NCBI RefSeq assembly: GCF_000003815.2
Contig: NC_049993.1
Span: 19,508,088-19,572,087 of the forward strand
Length of the DNA stretch: 64,000 nt
Source of the DNA: Branchiostoma floridae
Taxonomy: Eukaryota > Chordata > Leptocardii > Amphioxiformes > Branchiostomatidae
Reading direction: 5' to 3'
Shown piece after piece: positions 22,358 through 33,965 of the stretch (positions within the stretch are counted from its first letter, which is position 1; every line of letters begins with the position of its first letter). The notes beneath the pieces were generated by a model. The model was given only the letters and a program-made list of their open reading frames with translations, ran no database searches and was not told the origin of the DNA. A program made the position numbers and the translations under genes.

Positions 22358-22369
22358 GTTCCTACCATG

Positions 22370-23300
22370 TGCCTCAGAGCGGCGTGTAGCCAAGTTGAAG
22401 ACCTCAGTATATAACGTTAAGTTCTAATAATACTCACGGCTTTTCATGTCTAAGGATCAGTCTCTGTATATCAATTTGCTTTCTGTTTAAACAAGACCAA
22501 CAAAAAAACATGTAAGTTATGAGTTTAGATAAAGCATAGTTTTCTTATTTGTGTATCTGACTTGTTCCTTTTTGCCTCAACGAATAAGGAAGAGCCACCA
22601 CCACCCCCACCACACCCCCGCTCCGGGTTCCAAGGTTGAGTATGAAAGGCCAGGTAAACTAACAAGGCTGAAACAAAACTAACTAGGTCTCCGTCTAGTA
22701 CCCAGGCTAATCACAAGCAAGAAGAAGTCAACCCGTAAAGACTGCTAAGGGAGGTTACCGATCTCCAGATTTTTTAATTGAATGAAGACCTTTATTGTAC
22801 ATTCATACCCGCTGGGTTCAGTACAGGTCACAACAAATGATACAACACGATATAATGATATAACTCGGAATCTACACTACTCAATGGTCGTATTCTACTG
22901 CGTACATTCGGCTTCTTCTCGTTTCTTTGTGATATTGAAAATGTAAGAACAGATATGCTTTATAAGTAATGGTTTGTCTAGATTCATAAGGAATATAGTG
23001 ACGTGTATTGTTCCACCGGGCAGCGCGCCAAAGTCAATATGCCCGGTGACGTCACCCATAGAATCGCATTGACGAGGCCTCGCCACAAACAAACACGAAA
23101 AATGAAGTCATACATGAGACACGGACACACAGAGTGACCGCAGTCTATTCTTCTCTCTGTGTCTTGTAAACAGATAAAAGACACACACACACACATTCTC
23201 TTTGTGTCCTGTGCCTTTTCCACATGTCTTTTTGAAGTGAGTTGATTTTGCGTTGTACACGTGAAGCGATAGACGGACTGTTATAAATAGTTACGTAACA
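22370..23300. other. Non-coding stretch with possible LINE 3' tail
   Basis: 22774-22870 reads on the minus strand like a polyadenylated 3' end (ACAATAAAGGTCTTCATTC). Nothing else recognised. Confidence 0.35.
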
Positions 23301-23609
23301 AACATATTAGTCTGCAGTCACGCCATGCGATGACGTAATGCGATGACGACATGCTACGTGCCGACTGCGCTACACTTTATACTGATTCTTTTAACATGAA
23401 AGATATAGAGGCATTATTTTTTTCATTTCTATTTAATTTATCATATCTCGATGATTATAACACTTCATTCAAGCATGTTTCTTTAATGCCTTTGCTTTTA
23501 CGTGGATATAAGCTTGTTGCATGTAACTTGAGTGTGCTATCACTATGTATGTAAGAGCCTTCACATTTGAAAAAAAGATAAATATGCATGTAGACATATA
23601 AATATATTT

Positions 23610-23995
23610 ACTCTTTCTTATCTGAACTTTATTCCAGTCAATCAAATGAAAGATGTTAAACATGTACTTGCATGTGTAATTAAGTATGTAATTTCTTACT
23701 TGAATGTTATTTCAAACATATTCAGGTGAATACTTACTTTCTTATCTAAACTTTGTTCCAGACATATTTAGATGAAATATACAGGCAAACATGTACAAAC
23801 ACAGCACATTTTCGTATTTGAACTTTATTCAATACTCAATTAGATAAAAGATACGGACAAAAATATAGACATTTTCTTATTTGAACTTTATTTCAGACAC
23901 AAATAGATGAAAGATACAAACGTGTACTTATATATACACTTTCTTATTTGAACTTTAGTTCAGACACAATTAGATGAAAGATAAAGACATACCTA
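23610..23995. repeat. Minisatellite of 64-75-bp units
   Basis: TTTCTTATTTGAACTTTATT-like starts occur near 23614, 23690, 23738, 23812, 23875 and 23939. Most are followed by CAGACACAATTAGATGAAAG or a variant. Six imperfect units. Confidence 0.75.
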
Positions 23996-23999
23996 TACA

Positions 24000-24700
24000 T
24001 GCAGTATGTATTAAGTTACAGACCTTACCTCGACAGTTTCCATGGCTGCAGAAGGCATGCCTTAAATAGACCGGCCCATGACATAACGGTATGACGTAAC
24101 GTCCCGTGGCGTTACGTGCCCGGGAGCACACGTTACGTTCCGCTCCGCACGTAACCATCGGGGTCACGGGAACTGGGGCACCGTTCGCACGGGTAGGGTC
24201 GACACTCACGCACATGCTCCTGAACTTTTCACCTAGCTGATTATCTCACTAAGACTAAGGTCACATTTAAAAACCGGGGCCCGGCCGGGCAGCTTTCGGG
24301 AGCGAAAAGATTGATATGAAAGGCATTAAAATACACAAAATATCAACATAAGATCCATGGGCATGATATGCATGTATTCTTAGGTATACATTTTGATTCC
24401 CCCCCCCCCCCCATTCTTGAATTTTTCACCCAGCTGTTTTTTTTTTCTTCAGGCACAAAAACTCATCGGTGTTGGCGCAGCTGACTTACGTCAAGCGGTC
24501 GTCACCTTTTTTCGTGCATTTGCGTACCGCATATACTAGTATGCACGCACTGTTACTCAAGTATGTTAGCACACCCTTTCCTTATCTTGACCCCAAACCC
24601 AAAGCGAGTGCATTATCTTTCATATGTATATTCATGTCATACCTGTGACGCGAAAACGTTCGATACGGGTGTTCCGGACCGGGCCGTAACTTTCGTATCA
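24000..24700. other. Non-coding stretch
   Basis: CG-rich patch at 24080-24200, a GGGGCCCGGCCGGGC palindrome at 24277 related to 9493 and 9558, and a poly-C run near 24402. No exon recognised. Confidence 0.35.
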
Positions 24701-24843
24701 GACCGGTTCGAAAGGCGTATCACACAGGCTCCATTCGAATAAATCAAACTGTTTCGAGCGGGCCGAGTTCGGCGCCATCGAATGTCCGAATACTAGTATC
24801 TGATTCAGACGTTGGAACATTACTGTTGCAACACTCTTTGTTC

Positions 24844-24980
24844 GAGGGAACAACACGGTGTATTCCGTATCCCCCTCGGTCCCAGCCCACCCGAGGGTCG
24901 GATCACCCTCCGGGCTTCGGGCGATCCGACCCCGCGGTCGGCTGATCCCTCGGGTGATACGGAATACCACCGTGGTTGTA
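24844..24980. repeat. GC-rich foldback
   Basis: TATTCCGTATC at 24861 faces GATACGGAATA at 24955, and ACACGGTG faces CACCGTGG outside it. The inner arm GGTCGGATC / GATCCGACC also pairs. Probably a short MITE of unknown class. Confidence 0.6.
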
Positions 24981-25494
24981 TTCTATATATGCATATTCCT
25001 TCACCAGTTAAAGATACTGTCACACATTTGTTCATTTAGATACGGCTTCCGCTCCTTGTCAGCTACATCCCTCCAAAAAGGCGACGACTGTTCGGAAAAG
25101 CGACGACCGTTTACGGGACAGAAACCTGACCTAGCCTACACGAGAACACCAGTGTTGAAGTGGTGAGTCAGCTTCAGCACTGGAAACCGAGGGAAGCAGC
25201 AAGGAGGCCCCAAATCGATCTTGACCTACTGGTCTGTGTAACACAAACTCCGCTGTCCAGGGCTGTAACTGGCCGGCGGATGTTTAGCGGGCTGCTATAA
25301 ACGAGATTTAATCAGGCTATTGACCTTCGTCTTCTTAAGATCCACCCACATACCAAATCATTGCAACACATCTTGAGCTTCTTGAATTATGTTGACTTAA
25401 GACATGCGTAATTGCAAACACACATCAAAATGATACCTGCATTTTATACAGCATGTGATGGTTTCTGTATGTGATGAGTCGAACTATCCATATC

Positions 25495-25645
25495 TGTGTA
25501 GAGTCCGGGGCTAGCGACACGTGGTTCGCCCTTCTTTTCGGAATACGAAGGTGCAGAGTTCGATTCCCGACTGCTGTCATGTACTAAGTACCTGGCACCG
25601 GACTTTGACAGCGGTCCACTGTTCACGGCACCTGTCATGAGCAGG
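25495..25645 (+). mobile_element. tRNA-like SINE head
   Basis: CTAGCGACACGTGGTTCGCC then B box AGAGTTCGATTCCCGAC (about 25554-25570). Confidence 0.4.
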
Positions 25646-25884
25646 TTACATTCATTTACATAATCGATTTTCAATCGATTCTATGATGTAATTGTTTTGT
25701 TGCAGATAAAATAAATTATGTTTTCGACATTTTCAAACTGGGCAAAGGTCGTCAGATATGAACCATACAGATTAGAGAATCTATTGTACTGTAGAAAACA
25801 ACACGGCCAGAGACAGCAGACGTCTTAACCATAACGCTTTGCAATGGATGCCATTACTGTCTCACACTGATAAAACGATATATT

Positions 25885-26103
25885 GTGACACACAGTTACA
25901 GGCAGACACACAGGCGCTAGGCAGACACAGACAGACACACAGGCAAACATAGACACACAGACAGGCAGAGACAGACAGAAATAGACAGACAGACATAAAC
26001 TCAGCCAGCCAGCCACAGATAGTTACAGACAGACACAGACAGTTACAGACAGACACAGACAGACACAGGCACACACAAACACACACACAAACAGGGCATA
26101 CAG

Positions 26104-26150
<47 letters not shown>

Positions 26151-26267
26151 TACAGGCACACACAAACACACACACTGACACACACATACATACAGGCACA
26201 CACAAACACACACACTGACACACACACATACAGGCACACACACAAGCACACACACAAACACATACAG

Positions 26268-26311
<44 letters not shown>

Positions 26312-26460
26312 GCAGACACAGGCAGACAGACATAGACAGACACACAGACAGACACAGGCAAATAGACATAAACACAGACAGAGACAGTATATAGATACGG
26401 ACACAAGCTGACAGAAAGACACAGACACACACACACACACACACATACATACACACACAC
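25885..26460. repeat. (CA)n / (CAGACA)n low-complexity tract
   Basis: About 570 bp of CA dinucleotides mixed with ACAGACAG words. The 140-198-residue minus-strand frames are Cys/Val-rich artefacts. Confidence 0.97.
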
Positions 26461-28330
26461 TTCACTCTCTTCGTCTCTTTAGATGAAAAATTGTCGAGGA
26501 CCTCTAGTTGAAAGTACCTTTGTGCACTGATCCCGTGTGTTTACCCCATCCCTGTACGGTACAACCACTGTGAGTTTTAACAGTAAAGGAGGATGGCCTC
26601 ATATAATCTCTGCTTGGCGAGACGTGTTTCTATTTTTGAGGCAGTGTAAGCTGTAAGGTCAGTAACTTGACCGTAAACACCACATGTACATGTACATGTA
26701 TGTGGTGGACTGGGTCCCGTGAGGACGGCGTGGTGATAAATTGAGCGCTGATGTGGTCATGACTTAGTAGGAAACTTGCCATGTACATCTGTTTATGATC
26801 TTGAAGGGCCCTTGAAACAAAGAAAAATACGAAGCCTCCCACTCCTGTTTCACAGTTATCACTTATCAAGTATAGCAACTATCAGTAATATACAGTGTTC
26901 ATGATACTAGATGATAAGAGATTGCAGATTGAGATGGAAGTATACGAGATGAAAGATTGGAAGACGGGAAGATTGATACTAGATGATAAGAGATTGCACA
27001 CACACACACACAGACATACATACACTCTTTCTCACACACACACATACGCACACACACAATGTACACATGTACACAGACACACACACACAAACACACAGAG
27101 GGAGAAAGAGGGAAAGCGAGTGACAAACCAAGAAAAAAACACTCGAGTTTTCGCGAAGTTCAGACGTTGTAACCAAACGGCCATAGATCATAGATGCTGA
27201 GTTTAGGACCGCATGCAAACACAAATAGAGATGCAGTATCTTCAGTACTATATCTATTTATCAATTCATGATTCATTTTCTTTTCCTTTCCCGAATACGA
27301 GTGAAAACATTCGGGACTCCGTGAAGGTGACCTTGACCGTGACCTGTCCCGGCGGCCATGTTGTTCCCACCGTGCGCAGGCGCGATGAGGATATCTGAGG
27401 ACATGGGGTTCATCTCAGGTCCTCACCACATATTATCACTCCCTGGCCGGTTTCCTGGCACAGTTCCACGGTTAATCCGTACCGACTGGCGGGGCCAGAC
27501 AGTGGGAGGGCGGGTAGTGGGTCTTAAAGGGTTTAGGCATGTCAGTTATTTCCCTGGCCAACTCAGTGATGTAATCGGGGGCGTTGATAGAAGCTCTACA
27601 ACTTGAGTGCGCGCCACCACGCAGAGTTTCTAAACTACTTATCAACGAGCAGAAATGATAAGTCACTTGAACATTGCGAACGTTTATCTGTGGGTGAAGT
27701 TATCGTCCTACGGAGGGCGAAAAATAAACGCATAAGATTGTTTGCCAAACAATACGTTTCCACGTATCTGCTTGGAGAATACTCTCTGTCACTTTATGGT
27801 TACCGTAGTTTCGTGATTCATGCTGTCGTTCTTTTTCTGTTTATACCAATAATTTATTGAGATTTACAAATAATCAATGCTTATCTCATTTGTGTATTGA
27901 CATAACAGTCACCTTTTCAAGATGTCAATCCGGTTTTTGAACAGCTCACATCGTGATGGACCGCTAGTTTGAAGCTTTTCGATGAGTATGGTGGGATAGC
28001 AATTGCTCATGTAACTGGATATGATTTTGGAAAATGTTCAGACGTTTCAGATAGAATGCGTCACCATTCGTTAGTGACACTGAAGAGATATGGTTGGAGA
28101 GCAGGTTTTATATCCTTGCTGTGATTTGATATTATTAGTTATTAGTTATTGAGTGGGCCGACTACTCACTCTTTGCAGCCAGGGGCTGAATTGCGAGGAG
28201 CTTACAATAGGCGGGGCTAAATCGCAAGGGCCTGGAGCGAGCTGCCATTCGGCGCCACTCAGGTGACCTCAATACTACAGTAATTACCCCAGGTGCGGCC
28301 AAGGTACTGTATGTTTTGAACCGCTCACAC
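26461..28330. other. Non-coding stretch
   Basis: A near-perfect 27-bp repeat of ATACTAGATGATAAGAGATT occurs at 26905 and 26976, followed by a CA microsatellite (26997-27100). 28008-28085 belongs to the ACTGGATATGATTTTGG dispersed family. No gene recognised. Confidence 0.4.
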
Positions 28331-28480
28331 CGCACCATCGCACATGTGGCGGGTTCTTTAACGTGCCCGGGGTATGGCTCTCCCCAGACACGGGACCTCC
28401 ATTTAACGTCCTATCCGAGGGACGAGTATGGGTTTCATTGATGAGTGAAGACAAGCCGCGTTTCATTGAGGGAAGAGGGA
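28330..28480 (+). repeat. Dispersed GTTCTTTAACGTGC repeat
   Basis: GGCGGGTTCTTTAACGTGCC and a following GGACCTCCATTTAACGTCC block. Reversed relatives lie at 29860-29960 and 48440-48530. Confidence 0.5.
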
Positions 28481-28750
28481 AGGGTCAGACATAATGTATA
28501 ACAGAGGTAACGTTACAGTTTACATCATTTAAAGCCATAATATGTCTATACATATATTTTACACATGCATGGTTAAAAAAACACCTTGACATTGCAGGTT
28601 ACTTGGCAGAATGAATGGCGTACCTAACTTAAATCAGACACCCACAGGCGGACAGCTTAAGCACAAAACTAACACGGGAAGATTACGGTGTCACGTTCGA
28701 TGAGGGCATCACGGCAATGCTAAAAACCAATCGTTAACGCAACGTCGTTA

Positions 28751-29565
28751 TACCCCCTTCACATTATATACGATCTTCGGACGTTCTTCGCGATCGCAGG
28801 AAGGTCGGCTGATTTTAAGATCTTAAGATGGTCTTGCGTATTTTTCGCCTCAAAACTGTCCCCCTCACATATACGCGAGGCTCGTGAGATCGACGGTGAA
28901 TAAATCTATGATAATAAACCTCCCATGACCTCTTGCACGCGGACAAGGTAACACAAAACGTTCCTAAAAAAAGGCAAGAGATCAATAAATGTTGCTTATT
29001 TTGTTGTCGTAATCTTTTTAAACAATGAATGGAATGCGCGGGCATAATAGAAATGACGCAAGAAAAGAAAGTGTGTCACAAAGACAGCCTACATACTGCC
29101 ACAGGGGCCACAATGTTAGAATTACCCTCGCATTCCCAGAAATACAATATTTGTAAACAAACGGAAGTCGGACGAACGTCGCCCGAACGTTGCCCAACTG
29201 ACGGGCGTTCGCCATCCGATTTACGCTCGATGATTAATAACTATGTCTTTGCTCGCCTATCGGTCTTCAATCGTTGGATTGACGCAAGACTATTGACCGA
29301 TACCCTTGCAAGGTACGCACGATTTGTACGCACAATCTGCGACTCGGTAACAGCTGTGCGATTTTGGAGATTTCCTTCGACTAGTCGCATATGTTAAGAA
29401 CATGTTTCGCTGCACCGCGACCGTCGTAAGACTCCTGGAAACTGCCGGCGATCCCTAAAAATCGCAAGATGATCGTGAGAACACCGGACGTCTTACTCAC
29501 GAAAATGTCAATCAGAGTTCGTAAACTAGTCTTCCGATCGAATCGCGCCTATTGTGAAGGGGGTA
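28751..29565. mobile_element. PIF/Harbinger-like MITE, 815 bp
   Basis: Perfect 13-bp ends TACCCCCTTCACA / TGTGAAGGGGGTA with TTA on both sides, the PIF/Harbinger target. Subterminal pairs (ATCTTCGGACG / GTCTTCCGATCG) continue the symmetry. No intact transposase. The open frames inside are not recognised. Confidence 0.8.
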
Positions 29566-29815
29566 TTATGAATGGATAGTCATGATTTCATGCGAGCGCG
29601 CGTTTGATCAGATCAAGCGGTGATACTTCCATAAATTTCCTTGCGAATAGAATCCTTTCACGTTGCTAGAGCTATCAATTTTGCCACATAAGACACACAC
29701 TTTGCAGACATAAAGTACAACCATGACTTCATCAGTGCAAACTGCATTGACATTGTGCCGCAAACATTTCTGCATTTACAGTAACGCTACACCCAGGCAT
29801 TCATTCCTAGGGGAA

Positions 29816-29965
29816 CTTCTTCACTTCACTCGGGTGAAAATAAGTACCCAGCTTCGGTTGGGGCCGTCCCTCGGATAGGAAGTTAACCGAGGTCCCGTTT
29901 ATTTAGGAAAGCCACACCTCGAGCACGTTAAAGAACCCACAACACTTACCGAAAAAGGAGGCTGG
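29816..29965 (-). repeat. SINE/dispersed repeat fragment
   Basis: A CACTCGGGTGAAAATAAGTA body segment, then the reverse of the GTTCTTTAACGTGC repeat, here CACGTTAAAGAACCC. Confidence 0.5.
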
Positions 29966-30011
29966 GGTTCCTCCTGGTGTGAGTGGATCAAATAAGTCTG
30001 TCCATATATGC

Positions 30012-30184
30012 TAATCTCCAAGCAGATCCTACAATGGCATAAGATAATACCAAACTGGCCAAGGAGTGTAGTCAGCCAAGAGGTGTCCATTTGCCCGGTA
30101 GTGAAACTCACTCCTAAGCCGGCGTCACTCCTCTGCCAGCTTTTGATACTATCTTATGCTACCGTAGGATCTGCTTGGAAATTA
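30012..30184. mobile_element. Palindromic CTCCAAGCAGATCCTAC MITE, copy 1
   Basis: TAATCTCCAAGCAGATCCTA to TAGGATCTGCTTGGAAATTA. The inner arms GCATAAGATA / TATCTTATGC also pair. Confidence 0.75.
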
Positions 30185-30226
30185 CATATATATGCAGCTT
30201 TTCCTCCTCAGTATAACTATAAACAA

Positions 30227-30311
30227 AAACCCAAGTTATCACCCGTTCCGGAATACCCGTATGGGATGCTATCGCGGCCCAGGTATGACAAAACACCCAT
30301 ATCATATTACC
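30227..30311. repeat. 85-bp duplicated segment, copy 1
   Basis: GCGGCCCAGGTATGACAAAA and flanks recur at 30588-30680, with a linked segment (GAAACAACCCGCCTACG) at 30502 and 30701. Confidence 0.6.
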
Positions 30312-30312
30312 C

Positions 30313-30475
30313 TAATCTCCAAGCAGATCCTACGGTAGCTTAAGGTAGTATCAAACACTGGAAAAGAAGTGCAGCCAGCCTAGGAGTGTTCATTGGCTAT
30401 CTTCCGTACCACTTTCTACCTTTTTGCCAGCTTTCGATACTATCTTCTGCTACCGTAGGATCTGCTTTTAGATTG
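30313..30475. mobile_element. Palindromic CTCCAAGCAGATCCTAC MITE, copy 2
   Basis: Same ends as copy 1, with a slightly eroded right end. Confidence 0.72.
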
Positions 30476-31435
30476 ATATTGCCTTGCAGATCGCTAACAC
30501 GAAACAACCCGCCTACGCAGTATATTCCGCCCGAGTTAAACTAAAATAAAAGCGCATTCGAATTGCTCCATGTAAGCCCGTGTGATAACCCAAATTATTA
30601 CCCGGCCCAGAACATGCATAATAACCGTATCGAATGCTATCACGGCCCAGGTATGACAAAACACCCATATCATATTACCCCGCAGGTCGCTATTAAACAT
30701 GAAACAACCCGCCTACGTAATATACATATTCCACCTGGGTTCAACCACCGGAGTACGGCGGGATTTTCTCTGCCCTTATATGGACAATACGCGCTTCTAT
30801 AGATCTATATTCGTTCTTCCTGTTTACAGCGATGTGCGGTACTTCAAACCATTATCATCACGCCGCTCTGGGACACGTGATAAAGCCAGCAACCTTCATC
30901 GCTTGGTCAGGATTATTTTTATTGCTCCGCGCAGATCACAATGGGGTCATTAGAGGTCAATGACCCGGACTCTTACGTCATTGCCGGGTTCGAAACGGCG
31001 CGTGATTACATTTTGAAGGTCACTGGCACTGATTTGGTTTGGTTTGATCTATTCGGTTGCATGAAGAGCTAGAGTACGCCGAAGGCTACAGGTATTATAA
31101 AGGGATAGCTCTGGTAACTATATAGTCATACAGACACGGTTTGAATCTCAATATGTGTAGAAGGTCTGTATTTTTGTCACCGACGAGAAGGTTATGTTTT
31201 CGGCAGTGTGTTTATGTTTATGTCTGTCTGTCTGTCTGTCCGTCCGTCCGTGGGCAAAAGCGACAACTTGAGTAGATTGTATTGCAATGTTGATATGAAT
31301 GAATTAATGACTGAATGGTTTATATTATTAAGACTCGTGAGTCTTTGATGGGGAAATCGTGACCTTTTCTTATATGCCGTCTTCTTCTGTCAGGTAACTT
31401 GATGCTAGGGTTAGCTAACAGAAAAAGACGGAATA

Positions 31436-31604
31436 CAGTAGAATCCGCTTAATTACACACCCCATATACCAGTGTTTTTCGTGCAATTATCCGAATGGTA
31501 CAACAAAGCGAAGAGCTGGACCGCACCACTACGGGATTTATGGATTTCGTGCAATTACCAGAAGTGTGCGATTATCCGTTGTGCAAAAAAACTGACTTCT
31601 ACTG
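31436..31604. mobile_element. Pogo/Tigger-like MITE, copy d
   Basis: TA, then CAGTAGAATCCGCTTAATTA to CTGACTTCTACTG, then TA. 169 bp. Confidence 0.8.
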
Positions 31605-31912
31605 TACAAGAAAAAGGTCAAGATTTTCCATATCGACCTCTTGGAGAGCAGCTTCTACAGACAGCCACAAACAGGGTTGACAGTTGTGCCGTTGACAGTA
31701 CACAATATCGGTGACAACCCCACACATCACGTGTCACCCACCCTGTTTACACTGCGATGACACGGCAGATAGTCTGTGGCAAGTGTGTGTCAAAAAGCAC
31801 GTAAGCCACAAGGGATAACCTGGCACTGTATCCTCTCGGTATTGTCATTTTGCTGCTGGGGGTCACTGCGAAATAACAAGATAGGCGAATACTAGAAACA
31901 GTTAATCTCCGA

Positions 31913-32058
31913 GCAGATCCTACGGTAGCACTAGTATCAAAAGCTGCCAGAGAAGTGAAGCCGGCCTGGGAGTGTGTTTGGCTACCTTAGCACTCCTTGG
32001 CCGGCTCTGGCAGCATTTGCTACTATCTCATGCTACCGCAGGGTCTGCTTGGAGATTA
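31913..32058. mobile_element. Palindromic CTCCAAGCAGATCCTAC MITE, copy 3
   Basis: TAATCTCCGAGCAGATCCTA to GGTCTGCTTGGAGATTA. Confidence 0.75.
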
Positions 32059-32151
32059 GAAACAGCTTTCTAACCCAACGCCATCACCGCTAGGCCAAAA
32101 GGTCCGGACCAATTGGTCTGTCTAGTTTGCGATTATATCCCACTGCTACTA

Positions 32152-32302
32152 CAGTAGAAGCCAGTTAATAGCACAACGGATTAACGCACGCTTCTGTTAA
32201 CTGCACGGAATTCCAAAATCCCGGTCCAGCCGGATAACTCCGCATTATTGCACAAGCCGGATAATTACACGAATATGGGCCGTGCAATTAAACGGCGTAT
32301 AG
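32152..32302. mobile_element. Pogo/Tigger-like MITE, copy e (right end decayed)
   Basis: TA, then CAGTAGAAGCCAGTTAATAG. The right end degenerates after GTGCAATTAAACGGCG. Confidence 0.68.
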
Positions 32303-32509
32303 TCAATCCGGTCTACAGTGACCTCTCAAGGGCCCGGGAGAAATTGGAATAGGAGAGGGGGGGGGAGGTTAATTAGGAAAATAATCTAAGGAGCCACTAA
32401 ATAGATTAAGTAACCAAAGTGGCCTGGGAGGTGGTCCTTATTGAGATAGTGACATGGTTGACAGCATGCTACCGTGTTCTATTTGCCCAGGCTATGTAAG
32501 ATAAATCCT

Positions 32510-32900
32510 TCATACACCTACTGTGCACACGGGCGATGCCCATCTCTGTTTCTGTAACCCTTGGGCCACACAGGCTGCTACACTAGTGAGCTCCCATACT
32601 CTTAATGCCATGAATACTGACCACTAAGCGAGAAAGTAGTGCTAACCATTTTCCATGTAATAACCAAGGCAGCGGCTTTTGTACAAGGTAATAGAAACTG
32701 CATGTGCACGTATAACTTACAAACAAAGTATAACTATAACTACAACTTAAATTGCAATGTTTAAGATCCATATAGAACATACAAAATTCTCTTAATGTCT
32801 GTTGTCTAGCCTACAGAAATAATACGTACATAGGAATTAAAGTTCTATATTCAAATCACAGTGTTTAAGATACAAACATTTTCTATAACAAACAAGAAGC
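32510..32900. other. SINE body piece and unique DNA
   Basis: GCCCATCTCTGTTTC at 32537 and CCCATACTCTTAATGCC match the SINE body at 18280-18370. The rest is AT-rich with no exon. Confidence 0.4.
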
Positions 32901-32919
32901 CTGATTTCTGGGCTACGGC

Positions 32920-33034
32920 AGTCACGTGCGCGTCACGTGCGCACCACGGAGAAGTCAACGACATTCGGCAGCCTTCAACTTGATGACGTCACGGCTCATC
33001 AGTAGTCCCGGCACGTTCCCGGATGTAGCCGAAC
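32920..33034 (+). promoter_or_regulatory. Candidate promoter: two E-boxes and a CRE
   Basis: CACGTG at 32923-32928 and 32934-32939 and TGACGTCA at 32984-32991 stand in a CpG-rich patch unlike the AT-rich surroundings. These words are known binding sites for bHLH-ZIP and CREB/ATF factors. No TATA box is seen. Strand is inferred from the possible exon at 33040. Confidence 0.35.
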
Positions 33035-33039
33035 CCGGG

Positions 33040-33084
33040 ATGGATCCTCGTTACGGAACGGCGGCTCGGAGTCTGCCGGGAGGG
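33040..33084 (+). CDS. Possible tiny first exon (15 codons)
   Basis: ATG at 33040 in context GGGATGG opens MDPRYGTAARSLPGG, ending directly at GTGAGC, a good donor in phase 0. It lies 50 bp after the CRE. No downstream exon is recognised, and the adjacent DNA is a repeat, so this is only a possibility. Confidence 0.2.
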
Positions 33085-33089
33085 GTGAG

Positions 33090-33171
33090 CTCAGGCCGGG
33101 GGAGGGGAGTCTGGGGGTTACGGTTATATCTGTCTGGTTTTAGTGACTCTTTCTTGCTCTCTCTCTGTCTG

Positions 33172-33208
<37 letters not shown>

Positions 33209-33330
33209 TTGTGTATTTGTGTGTGTTTATGTGTGTGTGTTTGTGTGTGTTTGCGTGTGTGTGTGTATGTGTGTGTGTGTGTGTGTTCGTGTGTGTGTGT
33301 CATTGTGTGTGTTTGTGTGTGCATGTGTGT

Positions 33331-33377
<47 letters not shown>

Positions 33378-33435
33378 TGTGTGTTTGTGTGTGTGTGTGT
33401 GTGTGTTTGTGTGTGTTTGTGTGTGTGTGTGTGTC
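33090..33435. repeat. GGCCGGGGGAGGGGAG leader plus (TC)n(TG)n, copy 1
   Basis: The leader GGCCGGGGGAGGGGAGTCTG with GGTTACGGTTATATCTG precedes TC then TG microsatellites. The same arrangement recurs at 33739-33965 (GGCCAGGGGAAGGGAGTGTG), and a short leader copy is at 33446. Confidence 0.75.
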
Positions 33436-33738
33436 ATGTGTCTAAGGCCGGGGGAGGGGAGTTTGTTTGTTTGTTTATCTATTAGGAATCTCTATTAGTT
33501 GCGTACATGAAATTAATCTTCCTGGAGTCCTCTACATACAATCCAATAAAATACATTACAACATAATGTCGATCAGTCAATTAGCATAAATCAATAACAT
33601 AATTGCACATATCATATTATACAATACAACGAATTACACATATAATGTCAATCAATCAATTAGCATAAAGGTGAGTCTGGGGTCTCATTCCTGTCATCAT
33701 TTCTGCGTGTTTGTTTGTTTGTGTGTGTCATGTGTCTA

Positions 33739-33838
33739 TGGCCAGGGGAAGGGAGTGTGGAATTTACGGTTTTATCCGTATGGTTTTAGTGCCTCTCCCC
33801 CTCCCCCCTCTCTCTCTCTGTCTGTGAGTGTCTGTGTG

Positions 33839-33918
<80 letters not shown>

Positions 33919-33965
33919 TGTGTGAGTGTGTGTGTGTGTGTGCGTGTTTGTGTGTGTGTGGCAAG
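33739..33965. repeat. Leader plus (TC)n(TG)n, copy 2
   Basis: Matches 33090-33200 in order and spacing, including TGGTTTTAGTGCCTCTC. Confidence 0.75.

Noticed and set aside
25862-26465. 140-198-codon Cys-rich frames
   Set aside because: Low-complexity CA/ACAG repeat, open by composition.
29018-29397. 122-codon frame at 29029-29397 and its neighbours
   Set aside because: They lie inside a PIF/Harbinger-like element, with no recognisable domain or splice pattern.
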